A DNA stretch of 64,000 nucleotides from Embleya sp051903075 (GCF_051903075.1 NZ_CP182423.1:3782001-3846000), one strand, 5' to 3'; shown: positions 7,917-16,968, counted from the first letter of the stretch. Made by a program: numbers and translations. Notes: generated by a model from the letters alone, not told the origin.

Positions 7917-9083
7917 TCAGGTCTGCGCCGTCAACTCCCATGTGCCTCGCCGTAGGTCGAGGGTCGCCGTGCGGTCGACCTTCTCGGGGGGTTTGTGGCC
8001 CAGACGCCAAGCCCGCGGCAACACGGACAGATGGATGACCGCGGTGCCGTCGTCCGTGTGGTCGGGATCCGCGGGGACACCGATCCAGTACGCGCTTTCG
8101 CGAAGCAGGTCCCGCATCGCCGCGGCATCCGGTTCCGCGATCGCCTTCGGCGACCGGGCGGCGTCCCCGGCCGATGAGGAGCCGGCCGACAAGGCCAGCA
8201 GTCGACCCAGCACCCGGGCGGGCATGGACGCATCGGTGGACTCGATCGCCGCATAGCAGTCGTCGTGTCCCGAGTACCACAGCCGCGAGCTGGCCAGTCG
8301 GGGCAGGATCGGCGTGCCGTGCTCGGCGGTTCCCACCGCGAGGGCCATGTCGTCGAGCTGCGCGGAGGTCGGTCGCGCCGGAACATCCACGATCGACAGC
8401 TGGTTCGGCGACCACGCGCCGTCCAGGAGACGGGGCAGATCGTCGCGGCGCATCACCAGGAGTTCCTCGCCGAGCCCCGGGGTGCCCGCGGCCCACGGAC
8501 CGAGCCTGTGCACGGCGCACTCGACTTTCCGCTCGGCGGCGATCCGCGACGGTGACCACAACGAGTAGTCCGCGTCCAGGAAGCTCGTCGTCTCGAGACC
8601 GAGAACGACCACGGTCTCGCCCGCCGACCGCACCAGCAGATCCACCACCTCGCCCGCCTCGGCCGCCGTCGCGTAAACCATCCACGAACCGCCGCCCTCA
8701 CGAACGCCGAACGTCAGCGGGAACACGCCACCGTTCGGCGTCGCACCGTCGATCCCGACGGTCCCGTCGCCGCCCACCTCGACCATCGCCGCACCCCCGG
8801 GAGCCGTACACCGTTCCCACCCGCCGGCGACAATGATCCACCACAGGCCGACGTACCTCACCCGCAGGACCGCCACGACGGCAGGCACATCCGCCGGGGG
8901 TAACCGCAGCAGCGTCATCGACGACGGCGGTGTCCGATCCGTGGCGCCGGCGAACCGCACGATCCGCACCTGGACCCAGCGGCGTTCGATCGCCTCGAGC
9001 AGGAACCCCATCTGCTCGGCCGTCACCGCCGCCCCGCCCACCGGACGTTTCAACACGCTCTCGTCCGGCAACGCGATCAGCAT
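7917..9083 (-). CDS. Hypothetical protein, 388 residues
   Basis: Starts MLIALPDESVLKRPVGGAAV and has good actinomycete codon bias throughout. It includes LLEAIERRWVQVRIVRF, a hydrophobic strand-rich middle (VGLWWIIVAGGWERC, ETVVVLGLETTSFLDADYSL) and a C-terminal part with DLLRESAYWIGVPADPDHTD. There is no signal peptide, TM helix or known motif. It looks like a soluble multidomain protein of unknown role. It is divergent from the P-loop gene at 9374 across a 290-base gap. Confidence 0.65.
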   Translation of the reverse strand: MLIALPDESVLKRPVGGAAVTAEQMGFLLEAIERRWVQVRIVRFAGATDRTPPSSMTLLRLPPADVPAVVAVLRVRYVGLWWIIVAGGWERCTAPGGAAMVEVGGDGTVGIDGATPNGGVFPLTFGVREGGGSWMVYATAAEAGEVVDLLVRSAGETVVVLGLETTSFLDADYSLWSPSRIAAERKVECAVHRLGPWAAGTPGLGEELLVMRRDDLPRLLDGAWSPNQLSIVDVPARPTSAQLDDMALAVGTAEHGTPILPRLASSRLWYSGHDDCYAAIESTDASMPARVLGRLLALSAGSSSAGDAARSPKAIAEPDAAAMRDLLRESAYWIGVPADPDHTDDGTAVIHLSVLPRAWRLGHKPPEKVDRTATLDLRRGTWELTAQT

Positions 9084-9373
9084 CTCGGTGCGCTGCCCGT
9101 TGCCGAGGACTTCCTGCCGTCCCTGGCGCAGCGCGACGCGCGGCCACGGAACACCCCCATACTCGGCCCGTCCCGCAGCATCGAATCACCCCCCGCCCGG
9201 CCGCGCAGGTGCGCGATGCCGTCGCTCACGCACGGCCCGCGGCGTAAGCACCCTCGCCCGCACGCCGGACACCCACACCGACGTCGCTGTCGGCCCGGCG
9301 ACGTCTCCGCAGGTGACCGGGCCGGCCGAGCCGTCGAAGTCAACCGCCGCACCTCAACTCGGGAGAATCGCAG

Positions 9374-10069
9374 ATGACCAGCCAAAGCACCCATGCGGAC
9401 AGCGAAGTACCGGACCCCTTCGGCACGTTGCGCCGAGCGTTGTGGATCGGCGGCGGCCAATGGGCCGGAAAATCGACCGTTGCCAGGCTCCTTGCCGTCC
9501 GATACCGCGTCACCGCCTATCACTACGACTACCACGACGCTCGAGGTCACAACGATCGCCGGATCGCCCGTCGCGTCGGCCTCGGCGAGTCCGCCACCGA
9601 GCCCGATCCGGACACGGTATGGGTGCGCCCCACCCCGGAAGAGATGGCCGCCCGAACCCTGGCCGGCTTCCCCTGCCGGTTCGAGTGGGCGCTGGACGAC
9701 TTGCGCGCGCTCGTCTCCGGCCACCCGATCATCGCCGAGGGCTGGGGACTGCGTCCCGAACTCGTGGCACCCATCATCGACTCGCCGCGCCGGATGGTCG
9801 TGATGGTGCCCACGCCGGAGTTCCGCCGACACCAGCTCCGCGAACTACCCCGAGCCGCCTCGCTCGCGCACCGTGTCAGCGATCCGGGCCGCGCCCAGGC
9901 CAACCGACTCACCCGCGACCGCCTCGTCGCGGAGGAGTCCGTGCGCACCGCCCATCGGCTGGGGATCCGCGTGATCGAAGTCGACGGTTCACGCGATGCC
10001 GCCGCGATCGCACAAACCGTGGCCGAGCACTTCGGCCCCTACCTCCCGCGCCCACACCACGAGGCCTGA
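9374..10069 (+). CDS. P-loop nucleotide kinase-like protein
   Basis: 231 residues with a Walker A motif GGGQWAGKST at about residues 27-36, followed by an adenylate-kinase-like layout: YHYDYHDARGH near the first strand-helix, a VSGHPIIAEGWGL Walker B-like strand, and VVMVPTPEFRRHQL with basic residues as a possible lid. C-terminal IRVIEVDGSRDAAAIAQTV resembles the end of small-molecule or nucleotide kinases. Substrate unknown. Confidence 0.7.
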   Translation: MTSQSTHADSEVPDPFGTLRRALWIGGGQWAGKSTVARLLAVRYRVTAYHYDYHDARGHNDRRIARRVGLGESATEPDPDTVWVRPTPEEMAARTLAGFPCRFEWALDDLRALVSGHPIIAEGWGLRPELVAPIIDSPRRMVVMVPTPEFRRHQLRELPRAASLAHRVSDPGRAQANRLTRDRLVAEESVRTAHRLGIRVIEVDGSRDAAAIAQTVAEHFGPYLPRPHHEA

Positions 10070-10284
10070 TCACCACAACCACTCGCACGGTTCCCGACCC
10101 CGTGTTGTGGGGATCTCGAACTCCGCCCGGGCGCTGCCGGGTTGTCCGCAGTTCGACCGGGTGTGCCGGTCAGCCCGCGAGGATGCCGGCGACGGCGCCA
10201 ATGGGCACGGTCTGCCCGGGGCCGACGCCGGCCGAACCCGGCGTAGCGGCTCCGTGGTTCGGCCGGCTCGCCGACGAGCGCCGG

Positions 10285-11028
10285 TCAGATCGTCAGGCCG
10301 CCGGAGACACGCAGATTCTGGCCCGTGATCCACTGCGACTCGGGTCCGGCCAGGAAAGCGACGACATTGGCGATGTCGTCCGGGTGTCCCAGCCGTCGCA
10401 AGGGCGTCATGGCGACAACGTGCTGGATGGCCTGCTCCGGATTCTCCCCGGCCGCGGCTCGCATCCCGTCCGTGTCGGTGGCACCGGGGGACACGCTGTT
10501 GACCGTGATGCCCCGGGGGCCGAACTCGCGAGCGGCGACCACGGTGATCGTTTCCAGCGCCGCCTTGGCGGCGAAGTACAGGGCCATGCCCGGCACCGCA
10601 CCGGACGAGGAGATGTTGACGATCCGCCCACCCTGGCCGAGCCTTTCCGCAGCGGCTTGGAGAATGAAGAACGGTCCCTTGGTGTTGACGGCCATCACCT
10701 CGTCGAAGTCGCCCTCGGTGGCGTCGCAGATGTTGCCCATCGGACTGATCGCCGCGTTGACGACCACCACATCCAAACCGGCCAGGTTTCGGTCGACCTC
10801 GTCGAAGAGGTGCTTCAGGTCCGCCAAGCGCCCCTGGTCCGCTCGTACCGCGATCGCCCGTCCGCCGAAGGCCGCCACCTCGGCCACCACGTCCTCGGCC
10901 GCCGCTTGGTCGTGCTTGAAGCTGAACAGCACCACCGCGCCCTCACGAGCCAGCCTCACCACGATCGCTCGCCCGATCCCCCGCGACCCGCCGGTCACCA
11001 ATGCCGTCTTCTTCTCCAACGTTCCCAC
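10285..11028 (-). CDS. SDR family NAD(P)-dependent oxidoreductase
   Basis: 247 residues from GTG 11028, preceded by AAGGAG six bases upstream, which decides the start. Rossmann motif TALVTGGSRGIGRAI, NAA motif (VVNAAISP), catalytic Ser in NISSSGAVPG, YFAAK as the YxxxK pair, and a C-terminal GQNLRVSGGLTI. This is a classical 3-oxoacyl-ACP-reductase-like SDR; substrate unknown. It lies on the same strand as the DHA2 exporter upstream with a 188-base gap, so co-transcription is possible. Confidence 0.9.
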   Translation of the reverse strand: MGTLEKKTALVTGGSRGIGRAIVVRLAREGAVVLFSFKHDQAAAEDVVAEVAAFGGRAIAVRADQGRLADLKHLFDEVDRNLAGLDVVVVNAAISPMGNICDATEGDFDEVMAVNTKGPFFILQAAAERLGQGGRIVNISSSGAVPGMALYFAAKAALETITVVAAREFGPRGITVNSVSPGATDTDGMRAAAGENPEQAIQHVVAMTPLRRLGHPDDIANVVAFLAGPESQWITGQNLRVSGGLTI

Positions 11029-11216
11029 TGCAACTCCTTGCCATCGGCTGCTCCCCTGTTGGGAGTGCCTCGCGGGAGGGTCGTAACCACGGTGTCGATC
11101 TCGACATCCCCGCCGAACGAATTCCGGAAAAACGGTTCGGCGCGCATCGCGGTAACGTGGCCGGCCGCATCCGGGATCTCGTCGTCTCCACCCCACGGGC
11201 CTCGGGCGGCAGCGCG

Positions 11217-12710
11217 CTACGAGCGCGTCGTCTCGTACTCCACGGGCGCCGCCGGTGCGGGTCGCGCCGCCGGCCGCATGGTCAGGATCAGTACGGCCAG
11301 CCCGGCGAACAGGATCGCGGCCACCACTCCGGTGACACGGACGGCGGCGGTGAACGCGTGGCGGGCGGTGTCCAGCAGGTGTGCACCCTGATCGCCGGGC
11401 AACCGCCGGCTCGTGGCGACCGCTTGGGCCAACGAGTCGGACGTGCCGTCCATGCGGTGCCGGTAGATCACCGCGGCCAGCACGCCGATAAGCGCGAATC
11501 CGAGCGAGCCGCCGAAGTAGTTGCCCGTCTCCGACATCGACGCCGCCGAACCGGCCCGCTCCGGTGGTACGGACCCGACGACCAGCCCGGTGCCCAGCGC
11601 GAACAGCGGCCCGGTACCCAGAGCCAAAACGGTGATGCCGATCATCACCACCGGGAGGGGACCCGAGGCGTCGACGCACACGAGCAACAGGCTCCCCAGG
11701 GCCGACACCACCAGACCGCCGGCGATCGCGGTCGTCTGCTTCATCCGCCGGGCCAGCACCGGCGCGGTCATCGTGCCGGCCGCCACGCCCAGTCCCATCG
11801 GCGCGAACAACAGCGCCGCGGTGGCCGGCGAATAGTCCAGCACGCTCTGCAGGTACTGCGTGATCAGAAGACCTGTGCCGGCCATCGCGACGCCGGCGAA
11901 GATCAGCCCGACGAGGATCGCGGTGAAGGGGCGACTGCGCAGCAGCCGCAGGTCCAACAACGGTGTCTCCAATCGAAGCTGCCGGCGCACGAAGACCACC
12001 GCGACGGCCGCGCCCACGACGAGCGCCACGGCCGGCAGGACCGGCTCGCCGTCCATGCTCAACTGCTTGACGCCGTACACCATCGCGAGCACGGACACGA
12101 GTGAGAGCCCGACGCTGACCGGATCCAACCGGCCCGCCCGGTCGTCGCGGAACTCCGGCAGCAGGAGCGGCCCGGCGATCAGCAGCACCGCCATGGCCGG
12201 CACCGCGACCAGGAACACCGATCCCCACCAGAAGTGTTCGAGGAGGAATCCGGCGAGTACGGGTCCGAGCGCGCCGCCGGTGAACTGGCACGTCGCCCAG
12301 ATCGCGATGGCCTGCCCACGTTGTCGCCGGTCGTGGAACATGTTGATGATCAGGGCGAGGATGGACGGCGCCAGAGTGGCGCCGGCGACCCCGAGGAGGG
12401 CCCGCGTGACGATCAGCATCAGCGGGTTCACCGAGAAGGCGGCCACGAGCGACAACACCCCGAAGGCCGCACCACCGCACATCAGCAACCGGCGACGCCC
12501 GATCCGGTCACCGAGCGTACCCATCGTGATGACCATGCCGGCCACCATGAGCCCGTAGCTGTCACTGATCCACAACTGCTCGACGTTGCTCGCACCGAGG
12601 TCGGCGCTCAGCTGTGGGAGCGCGAGGAGCAGCGCGGTCATATCCATCGCGACCAGCAGCGTCGGCAGCGTGAGGACCAGCAGTCCCCACCAGGCCCGGT
12701 TGGCTCGCAT
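11217..12710 (-). CDS. DHA2-family MFS drug/metabolite exporter (14 TM)
   Basis: 497 residues. Starts MRANRAWWGLLVLTLPTLLV; the GTG two codons upstream is an alternative, but AGGGAG is better spaced for the ATG. Motif A is seen as GTLGDRIGRRRLL, motif C-like GVAGATLAPSILALI, and WATCQFTGGALGPVLAGFLL with EHFWWGSVFL. The pattern of about 14 helices and the MDMTALLLALPQLSADL opening fit the SmvA/QacA-like DHA2 group. A proton-driven exporter in the cytoplasmic membrane. Divergent from the peptide/ligase/protease unit, which makes it a candidate exporter for that system. Confidence 0.88.
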   Translation of the reverse strand: MRANRAWWGLLVLTLPTLLVAMDMTALLLALPQLSADLGASNVEQLWISDSYGLMVAGMVITMGTLGDRIGRRRLLMCGGAAFGVLSLVAAFSVNPLMLIVTRALLGVAGATLAPSILALIINMFHDRRQRGQAIAIWATCQFTGGALGPVLAGFLLEHFWWGSVFLVAVPAMAVLLIAGPLLLPEFRDDRAGRLDPVSVGLSLVSVLAMVYGVKQLSMDGEPVLPAVALVVGAAVAVVFVRRQLRLETPLLDLRLLRSRPFTAILVGLIFAGVAMAGTGLLITQYLQSVLDYSPATAALLFAPMGLGVAAGTMTAPVLARRMKQTTAIAGGLVVSALGSLLLVCVDASGPLPVVMIGITVLALGTGPLFALGTGLVVGSVPPERAGSAASMSETGNYFGGSLGFALIGVLAAVIYRHRMDGTSDSLAQAVATSRRLPGDQGAHLLDTARHAFTAAVRVTGVVAAILFAGLAVLILTMRPAARPAPAAPVEYETTRS

Positions 12711-13001
12711 ATGCACAAACTCCCTGTTCGCTTTCGACGTGTCGCCGGGGGGTCGGAGCCGTCGAACCTTTCTCGACACCCCGGCGAACGCCTTCTCGCT
12801 CCCGCGAACCCTCGCTCCACACCCCCGCGAGGACGGCCACGGCAGGTTCATCGAGGCCCTGAAGGAGTCCGGCGAACTGGTCGTCACGCTGGCCCTGGTG
12901 GACTCGGCAACGTGGTCGTTCCCTGGGGCGGGTTCCCCATTTCGGGCGGGGGTGGTGGCCGGTGCCCGGCCGTTGATCGACGCCATCCGAACTTCCCGCC
13001 G

Positions 13002-13134
13002 CAGAATTCCCCCGGACAACGAACTCGCCGTCGATCGAGCGGCCTTTCCCACTCCCGGGCAAAGGGGTGATTCGCCGCCGCCCGGCCATCGGTCGATCAC
13101 CCGAGTGCAGCCCGACAGAATTCCCCCGGACAAC
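13002..13134. repeat. Pair of 19-base direct repeats upstream of the peptide operon
   Basis: The sequence CAGAATTCCCCCGGACAAC occurs at 13002-13020 and again, identical, at 13116-13134, 114 bases apart. A degenerate related string (TCCGAACAATAATTCTCCGG) follows at about 13141. They could be regulator sites or the product of a small duplication. Confidence 0.6.
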
Positions 13135-13345
13135 AATTCCTCCGAACAATAATTCTCCGGCTTCGGATCCGGCCTGATCGCGATCGCTGCGCAGGGCGTG
13201 TGCCCCCGCCTGCGCGGCAGCCGAATCCGCGGCACGACCTGGCGTTTCTCGCCGGGAAACACCCATTACCCGCGACCCGGGAATCGGGTGTCGTCGGCGT
13301 GTCTGCCATCGCACCACATGAATAGCGCCAATCATTCGATCGATC

Positions 13346-13375
13346 TTGACAGAGGATGAAACACCGCTGAACATT
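13346..13375 (+). promoter_or_regulatory. Candidate promoter of the peptide operon
   Basis: A perfect TTGACA lies at 13346-13351. An AACATT at 13370-13375, 18 bases further on, is a weak -10. Transcription from here would give a leader of about 50-60 bases before the peptide start at 13435. The -35 is convincing; the -10 is not. Confidence 0.35.
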
Positions 13376-13434
13376 GTCGTGGCTCCACCGGCCGGAGGGG
13401 CTCTGGTTGAGAATTCGAGAAACGGGGTGTTGAT

Positions 13435-13521
13435 ATGTCCGCGATGATTTCCACGCTCAAGCACACGAAGTACGTCATGGGTTCGATGACGGCGGTGCTG
13501 TTCGGTTTCTGCATCAGCTGA
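13435..13521 (+). CDS. 28-residue hydrophobic peptide (candidate precursor/signal peptide)
   Basis: ATG 13435 to TGA 13519-13521 encodes MSAMISTLKHTKYVMGSM followed by TAVLFGFCIS. The N-terminal half is polar with two Lys and a His; the C-terminal half is a hydrophobic segment with one Cys near the end. A purine-rich GAAACGGGG precedes the start. The ORF is far too short for automated callers, but it lies between a TTGACA box and a 14-bp hairpin and is followed by two genes in the same direction. Its position matches that of ribosomal-peptide precursors. Alternatively it could be a regulatory leader ORF. No named family was recognised. Confidence 0.55.
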   Translation: MSAMISTLKHTKYVMGSMTAVLFGFCIS

Positions 13522-13527
13522 CCCGTG

Positions 13528-13562
13528 GATGGGGCGGGCGGCCGTGACCCGCCCGCCCCATC
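13528..13562 (+). terminator. Strong stem-loop after the peptide gene (attenuator or partial terminator)
   Basis: A perfect 14-bp inverted repeat, left arm GATGGGGCGGGCGG (13528-13541) and right arm CCGCCCGCCCCATC (13549-13562), with a 7-base loop, begins six bases after the peptide stop. There is no T-run behind it, so in a high-GC host it may terminate partially or protect the upstream mRNA. That would make the peptide message more abundant than the downstream enzymes. Confidence 0.8.
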
Positions 13563-13608
13563 GTGCTCGGGCGGTATTCGGGGGCGGCGTGAGCGCTGGA
13601 AAGGGACC

Positions 13609-15027
13609 ATGTTCGACGCGGGGATACGACAGTTCCGGATGGCGCTGGCGATGGTGCGGGGCCGGCCGATCAGTGTGCGTTCCGCCGAGCGGCTCGTCGA
13701 GGATGCCCTCGCGACGCTCGCGGAGTTCGGCTCGCCCGGCGAGGACGTCGAACAGTTGCTGCGCGGTGCCGACGCCGGCGAGGCGCAGATGCGCGCCGAT
13801 CTCACGAACCGGGCCCTGCGGCGTACCGCCAAACGCCTCGCGGCGAAGTCGCGCTTCTACGCGGACCACTTCGCCGCGGCGGGCGTCGACCCGGCCGCGC
13901 TGAGCCTGGACAACATCGAGACGGTGCCCGTCACCACCAAGGCCGACCTGGTCAAGCAGTCCCGGGACTTCCTGTGCGGCGAGCCGTTCCTCGCGTCCCG
14001 CACCACCGGGACCACCGGCCGGCCGACGGAGGTGTGGTACTCCCGCTACGAGGAGCGCCTGTGGCCCGCGCTCGTGGCCCTGTCCCAGGTGCTGCGCGGC
14101 AACATCCGTACCACCGACATGATCCAGTTCAACGTCAGCTCCCGCGCGACCGGCACGGCGTACGCGGAGATGCAGGTCGCGCGCATGGCCGGGGCGACGA
14201 TCCGCATGGTGGGCCTGATCCCTCCCGGCGAGACGCTGGACGCCACCGCGGGCACCGACGAGGCGGCGCCGACCCTGATGGTCACCTACCCCAGCTACCT
14301 GGGCCAACTGGTCACCCTGGCCCGTGAACGCGGGCTCGGGCCCGGGGACTTCCGGCTGCGCGGCATCACCGTGGGCAGCGAAGTACTCTCGCCCGCGCTC
14401 GCCACCGCCGCCGAGGCCACCTTCGGCGCCGCCGTCGAGGACCTGTACGGCATGACCGAGATCTCGCCGCTGGCGGGGGCGTTGTGCCGGGAACGGCATC
14501 TGCACATCGACGGGGGAGTCGGGCTGGTGGAGGTGTGTGATCTCGACACCGGGCGGCGGGCCGCGCCCGGGGAACTCGGCACGATCGTGGCCACCCCGTT
14601 CCACCCCTACCGGGAGTGCATGCCGGTCTTCCGATACGACACCCGCGACCTGGTGCGGCAACTGCCCGACACGCCACTGGACTGCGAGATGCGGAACGTG
14701 CCGGCGACCTCGCACGTCCTGGGCAAGGCGGACCACGTGCTGCGTACCGGCGACGGCCCGGTGACCTCGCGGGACATCGTCGAGGTCCTCGACGCGCTGC
14801 CCGGCGCGCGCTGGCCGATGCGCTATCGCGCGGACGTGGTGAACGGTCGGCTGCACGTGACGGTGGCCGCGTCCTCGTTGCCGGAGACGTCCGACGCCGC
14901 ACGGTACTTCGCCGACGCGGGCCTGGACGCCACCGTCGAGATCACCCCGGTGGACGGCACCCGACTGCGTCGCCTGCGCTGCGACCTGCTCGAAAACAGC
15001 TTCTCCTCCCTCGGGAGCGCCGTATGA
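13609..15027 (+). CDS. PaaK-like adenylate-forming enzyme (phenylacetate-CoA ligase superfamily)
   Basis: 472 residues from ATG 13609 (MFDAGIRQFRMALAM) with AAAGGGA just upstream; the longer open frame before it lies in the hairpin and is rejected. AMP-binding signatures: phosphate loop SRTTGTTGRPTEVWYS (about 130-145), GSEVLS (256-261), YGMTE (280-284), and FRYDTRDL (about 341-348), which matches the 'RYRTRD' hinge of PaaK enzymes. Expected chemistry is acyl adenylation followed by transfer to CoA or another nucleophile. There is no carrier domain. It overlaps the next gene by ATGA, so translation is coupled. The substrate is unknown; activation of a carboxyl group for or on the adjacent peptide is only a hypothesis. 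Confidence 0.82.
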   Translation: MFDAGIRQFRMALAMVRGRPISVRSAERLVEDALATLAEFGSPGEDVEQLLRGADAGEAQMRADLTNRALRRTAKRLAAKSRFYADHFAAAGVDPAALSLDNIETVPVTTKADLVKQSRDFLCGEPFLASRTTGTTGRPTEVWYSRYEERLWPALVALSQVLRGNIRTTDMIQFNVSSRATGTAYAEMQVARMAGATIRMVGLIPPGETLDATAGTDEAAPTLMVTYPSYLGQLVTLARERGLGPGDFRLRGITVGSEVLSPALATAAEATFGAAVEDLYGMTEISPLAGALCRERHLHIDGGVGLVEVCDLDTGRRAAPGELGTIVATPFHPYRECMPVFRYDTRDLVRQLPDTPLDCEMRNVPATSHVLGKADHVLRTGDGPVTSRDIVEVLDALPGARWPMRYRADVVNGRLHVTVAASSLPETSDAARYFADAGLDATVEITPVDGTRLRRLRCDLLENSFSSLGSAV

Positions 15028-15947
15028 GCGCCGCACAGGACGTGTTCTTCGTCGCCGTGACCGTCGCGATCGCCCTGGGCGTCTCCGTCGCGTCGGTCGG
15101 CTTCTTCCGCAAGGTCACACTGCCTCGCCCCGCCGTCGGCGTCTTCAACGGCAACGACATGATCATCATGATGGGCTTCGTGATCGCCCTGCCGTTCTTC
15201 TATCTCGCCCTTCCCGACTGGCTGTTGCCGTTCGTGCTGGGCCTGACCCTGGCGGGCGGGCTGAGCGTCGCCTACGGCACCGTCGTACGGCGGGGATCGC
15301 TGCGCTGGGCGCTCATCGCCTGCCTGATGGCCGCCGACTGGCTCGCCGCCCGCGGCGCCGAGGACGACCCCACCCACGCCCTGCCGTACTGGCTGATCAA
15401 CAGCGTCGTCATCCTCCTCATGGCGGTCGGCGCGGCCAACCTCAACACCCAGGGCGGGTTGAAGCTGCGACACGTCTCCCGGTTCGCCCTGGCACTCGCC
15501 GCGTACGACCTGTTCTTCGCCACCGTCGTACCACTCACCCAGAAACTGTTCGGCGCGGTACAGGGCTACGCCTTCGCCCCCTCCGCCGGGGTCCGCATCG
15601 GCGAGTTCGGAGCCGTCGTGGGCATGGGCGATCTCCTGGTCTACGCCCTCTTCACCACCGTGGCCTACAAGGCGTACGGACGTCGGGGGCTGACCCTGTC
15701 CCTGTGCCTGGTCGCCACCTTCGGCGCACTGGCACCGACACTGACCCCGATCACGATCGAGGCCGTCACCGGACACCTTCCCGAGATCGTGCCCGCGCAG
15801 ATCTTCTTCGGCCCGGCCGCGTTCGTGGGATACCTCGTGCTGCGCCGAAGCGGCCCGGAGCGGCGCATGGTCGACGTCCGCCCGCCCGCGCGGCCGGCGC
15901 CGGACCGCGAGCAGCCGCAGACCACGACCTCCGGCATCCGCCCATGA
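15024..15947 (+). CDS. Nine-TM protein with presenilin-type YD/GxGD motifs (putative intramembrane aspartyl protease)
   Basis: 307 residues, ATG overlapping the ligase stop. About nine hydrophobic helices can be drawn. Helix 6 contains AAYDLFF (Asp162), helix 7 contains GAVVGMGDLLVY (GxGD, Asp203), and helix 9 begins IVPAQIFFGPAAFVGYLVL with a PAx element at 257-259 in the position of the presenilin/SPP PAL motif. The motif order and helix numbering match A22 (presenilin/signal-peptide-peptidase-like) proteases. The C-terminal about 30 residues are a polar tail. Next to a 28-residue hydrophobic peptide, a role in cleaving it in the membrane is attractive but unproven. It could be a non-proteolytic membrane protein with chance motifs. 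Confidence 0.6.
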   Translation: MSAAQDVFFVAVTVAIALGVSVASVGFFRKVTLPRPAVGVFNGNDMIIMMGFVIALPFFYLALPDWLLPFVLGLTLAGGLSVAYGTVVRRGSLRWALIACLMAADWLAARGAEDDPTHALPYWLINSVVILLMAVGAANLNTQGGLKLRHVSRFALALAAYDLFFATVVPLTQKLFGAVQGYAFAPSAGVRIGEFGAVVGMGDLLVYALFTTVAYKAYGRRGLTLSLCLVATFGALAPTLTPITIEAVTGHLPEIVPAQIFFGPAAFVGYLVLRRSGPERRMVDVRPPARPAPDREQPQTTTSGIRP

Positions 15948-16018
15948 GTTGTCGCGGACAGCCGGGAACGGGCTTTGCCCGAACCGCCGTTCGGCCTCGG
16001 CGGTCGATCGGGTGCGGA

Positions 16019-16201
16019 TCACCGGGTGATGCGTGCGGTCGCCTCGGTACCGTCCCCGCCGGGCACGTGCAGGCCCATCAGGACGCCATCGGGCCGTAGT
16101 TCGGCCGCAAGCCGGACCGCCGTCGGGCCGTCGGCAGCCTCGCCGACCACCCTCAGGTCGGCGTGCGGAGCGAGCATCGCGGTGATCCCGTCGCGGATCA
16201 C
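16019..16201 (-). pseudogene. Response-regulator receiver fragment (NarL-type)
   Basis: The reverse frame from 16201 reads MIRDGITAMLAPHADLRVVG then EAADGPTAVRLAAELRPDGV, the typical first part of a NarL/LuxR-type receiver domain. The phospho-acceptor region reads VLMGLHVPGGDGTEATARI, with the usual MDLxMP Asp changed to Gly. It stops at 16019 with no HTH. A truncated, inactive relic. Confidence 0.7.
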
Positions 16202-16968
16202 GGCGTGGGGGCCGGCAGGGTCGCGGTCACCATGGTGCCGACGCCCACCGCGTCACGGCGTTGGGGAGCGTCGCGGTGGCCGCATTGCGCGGCCGTAGCG
16301 CCTCGACGGTTCGGCGCGTGTCGACGAGCGAGCTGCGGCGGTCTCGCGAGCGCGTGCCACCAGGCCGGCGAGTCGGGCGTCGTCCGGTCCGGCGCCGGTG
16401 TCGTATCGTGCAACTCGTGGGCGAGGCACTGGTGTTCATCGGTGCGTCCGGCCAGGTGGGCGGCGTCGGCCAGTTGCGCCTTGGTGGCGTTCAGTCGGGC
16501 GAGCAACACCTGTCCGCGCCGCATCTCGTGGTGCAGCGCCCGGACCGCGCGGGCGATGAACAGCGCGCTCAGCAGCGGCAGGCACACACCGACGGCGACG
16601 AAGTGCGTCGGCCCGATACGCAGGTTCGCCTCCGGCTGCCAACCGATCCCGCTCAGCCACGTCCGTACGTGCGGCCCGAGCAGGTACGGCGCGCCGGTCG
16701 CTAGCACGCCCGCCGGCATCCTTCCGGACCCGGTTGCGTCGCCGGCGTCAACGGCGGCTCGATCCATGGGCACGCCGCCGCCCACACCATCCCGCACGGC
16801 AGTCCGAGCCACGACACCTGCCGGTGGAACCCCCGAGCGCATCGTCGTCAAGCTGCTCCGACGTCCCGACGCGGGGCATGTTGCGTAGGGGAGTTGACGT
16901 GATGGTCGGTCAGCACAGTGGCTCCCACGCCGGTCCTGGGACCGCCGACGAGTCCGCCCCGAACCCAT
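16198..16968 (-). pseudogene. Sensor histidine kinase remnant (HisKA_3 type)
   Basis: The reverse frame shows a membrane helix (FVAVGVCLPLLSALFIARAV), then RTDEHQCLAHELHDTTPAPD, a damaged HisKA_3 H-box (expected RLAHELHDT). The end, GVGTMVTATLPAPTP, resembles the last strand of an HATPase (GGTxVTxxLP). The ATP-binding N and G boxes between them are missing or shifted out of frame. It overlaps the receiver fragment by a start/stop overlap, so the pair was once a two-component system. Confidence 0.6.

Larger units (their letters stand above)
12711..13434. other. Intergenic region between exporter and peptide operon
   Basis: About 720 bases without a convincing gene. Open frames here have no family motifs. 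It contains two identical 19-base direct repeats (13002-13020 and 13116-13134) and an AT-richer stretch just before the peptide gene. It should hold the exporter promoter on the left and the peptide-operon promoter on the right. Confidence 0.5.

Noticed and set aside
8833..11391. 852-residue forward ORF
   Set aside because: Spans several real genes in other frames and has no conserved domain.
12562..15036. 824-residue reverse ORF over the ligase gene
   Set aside because: Antisense to a ligase with intact AMP-binding motifs; composition is Arg/Gly-rich and motif-free.
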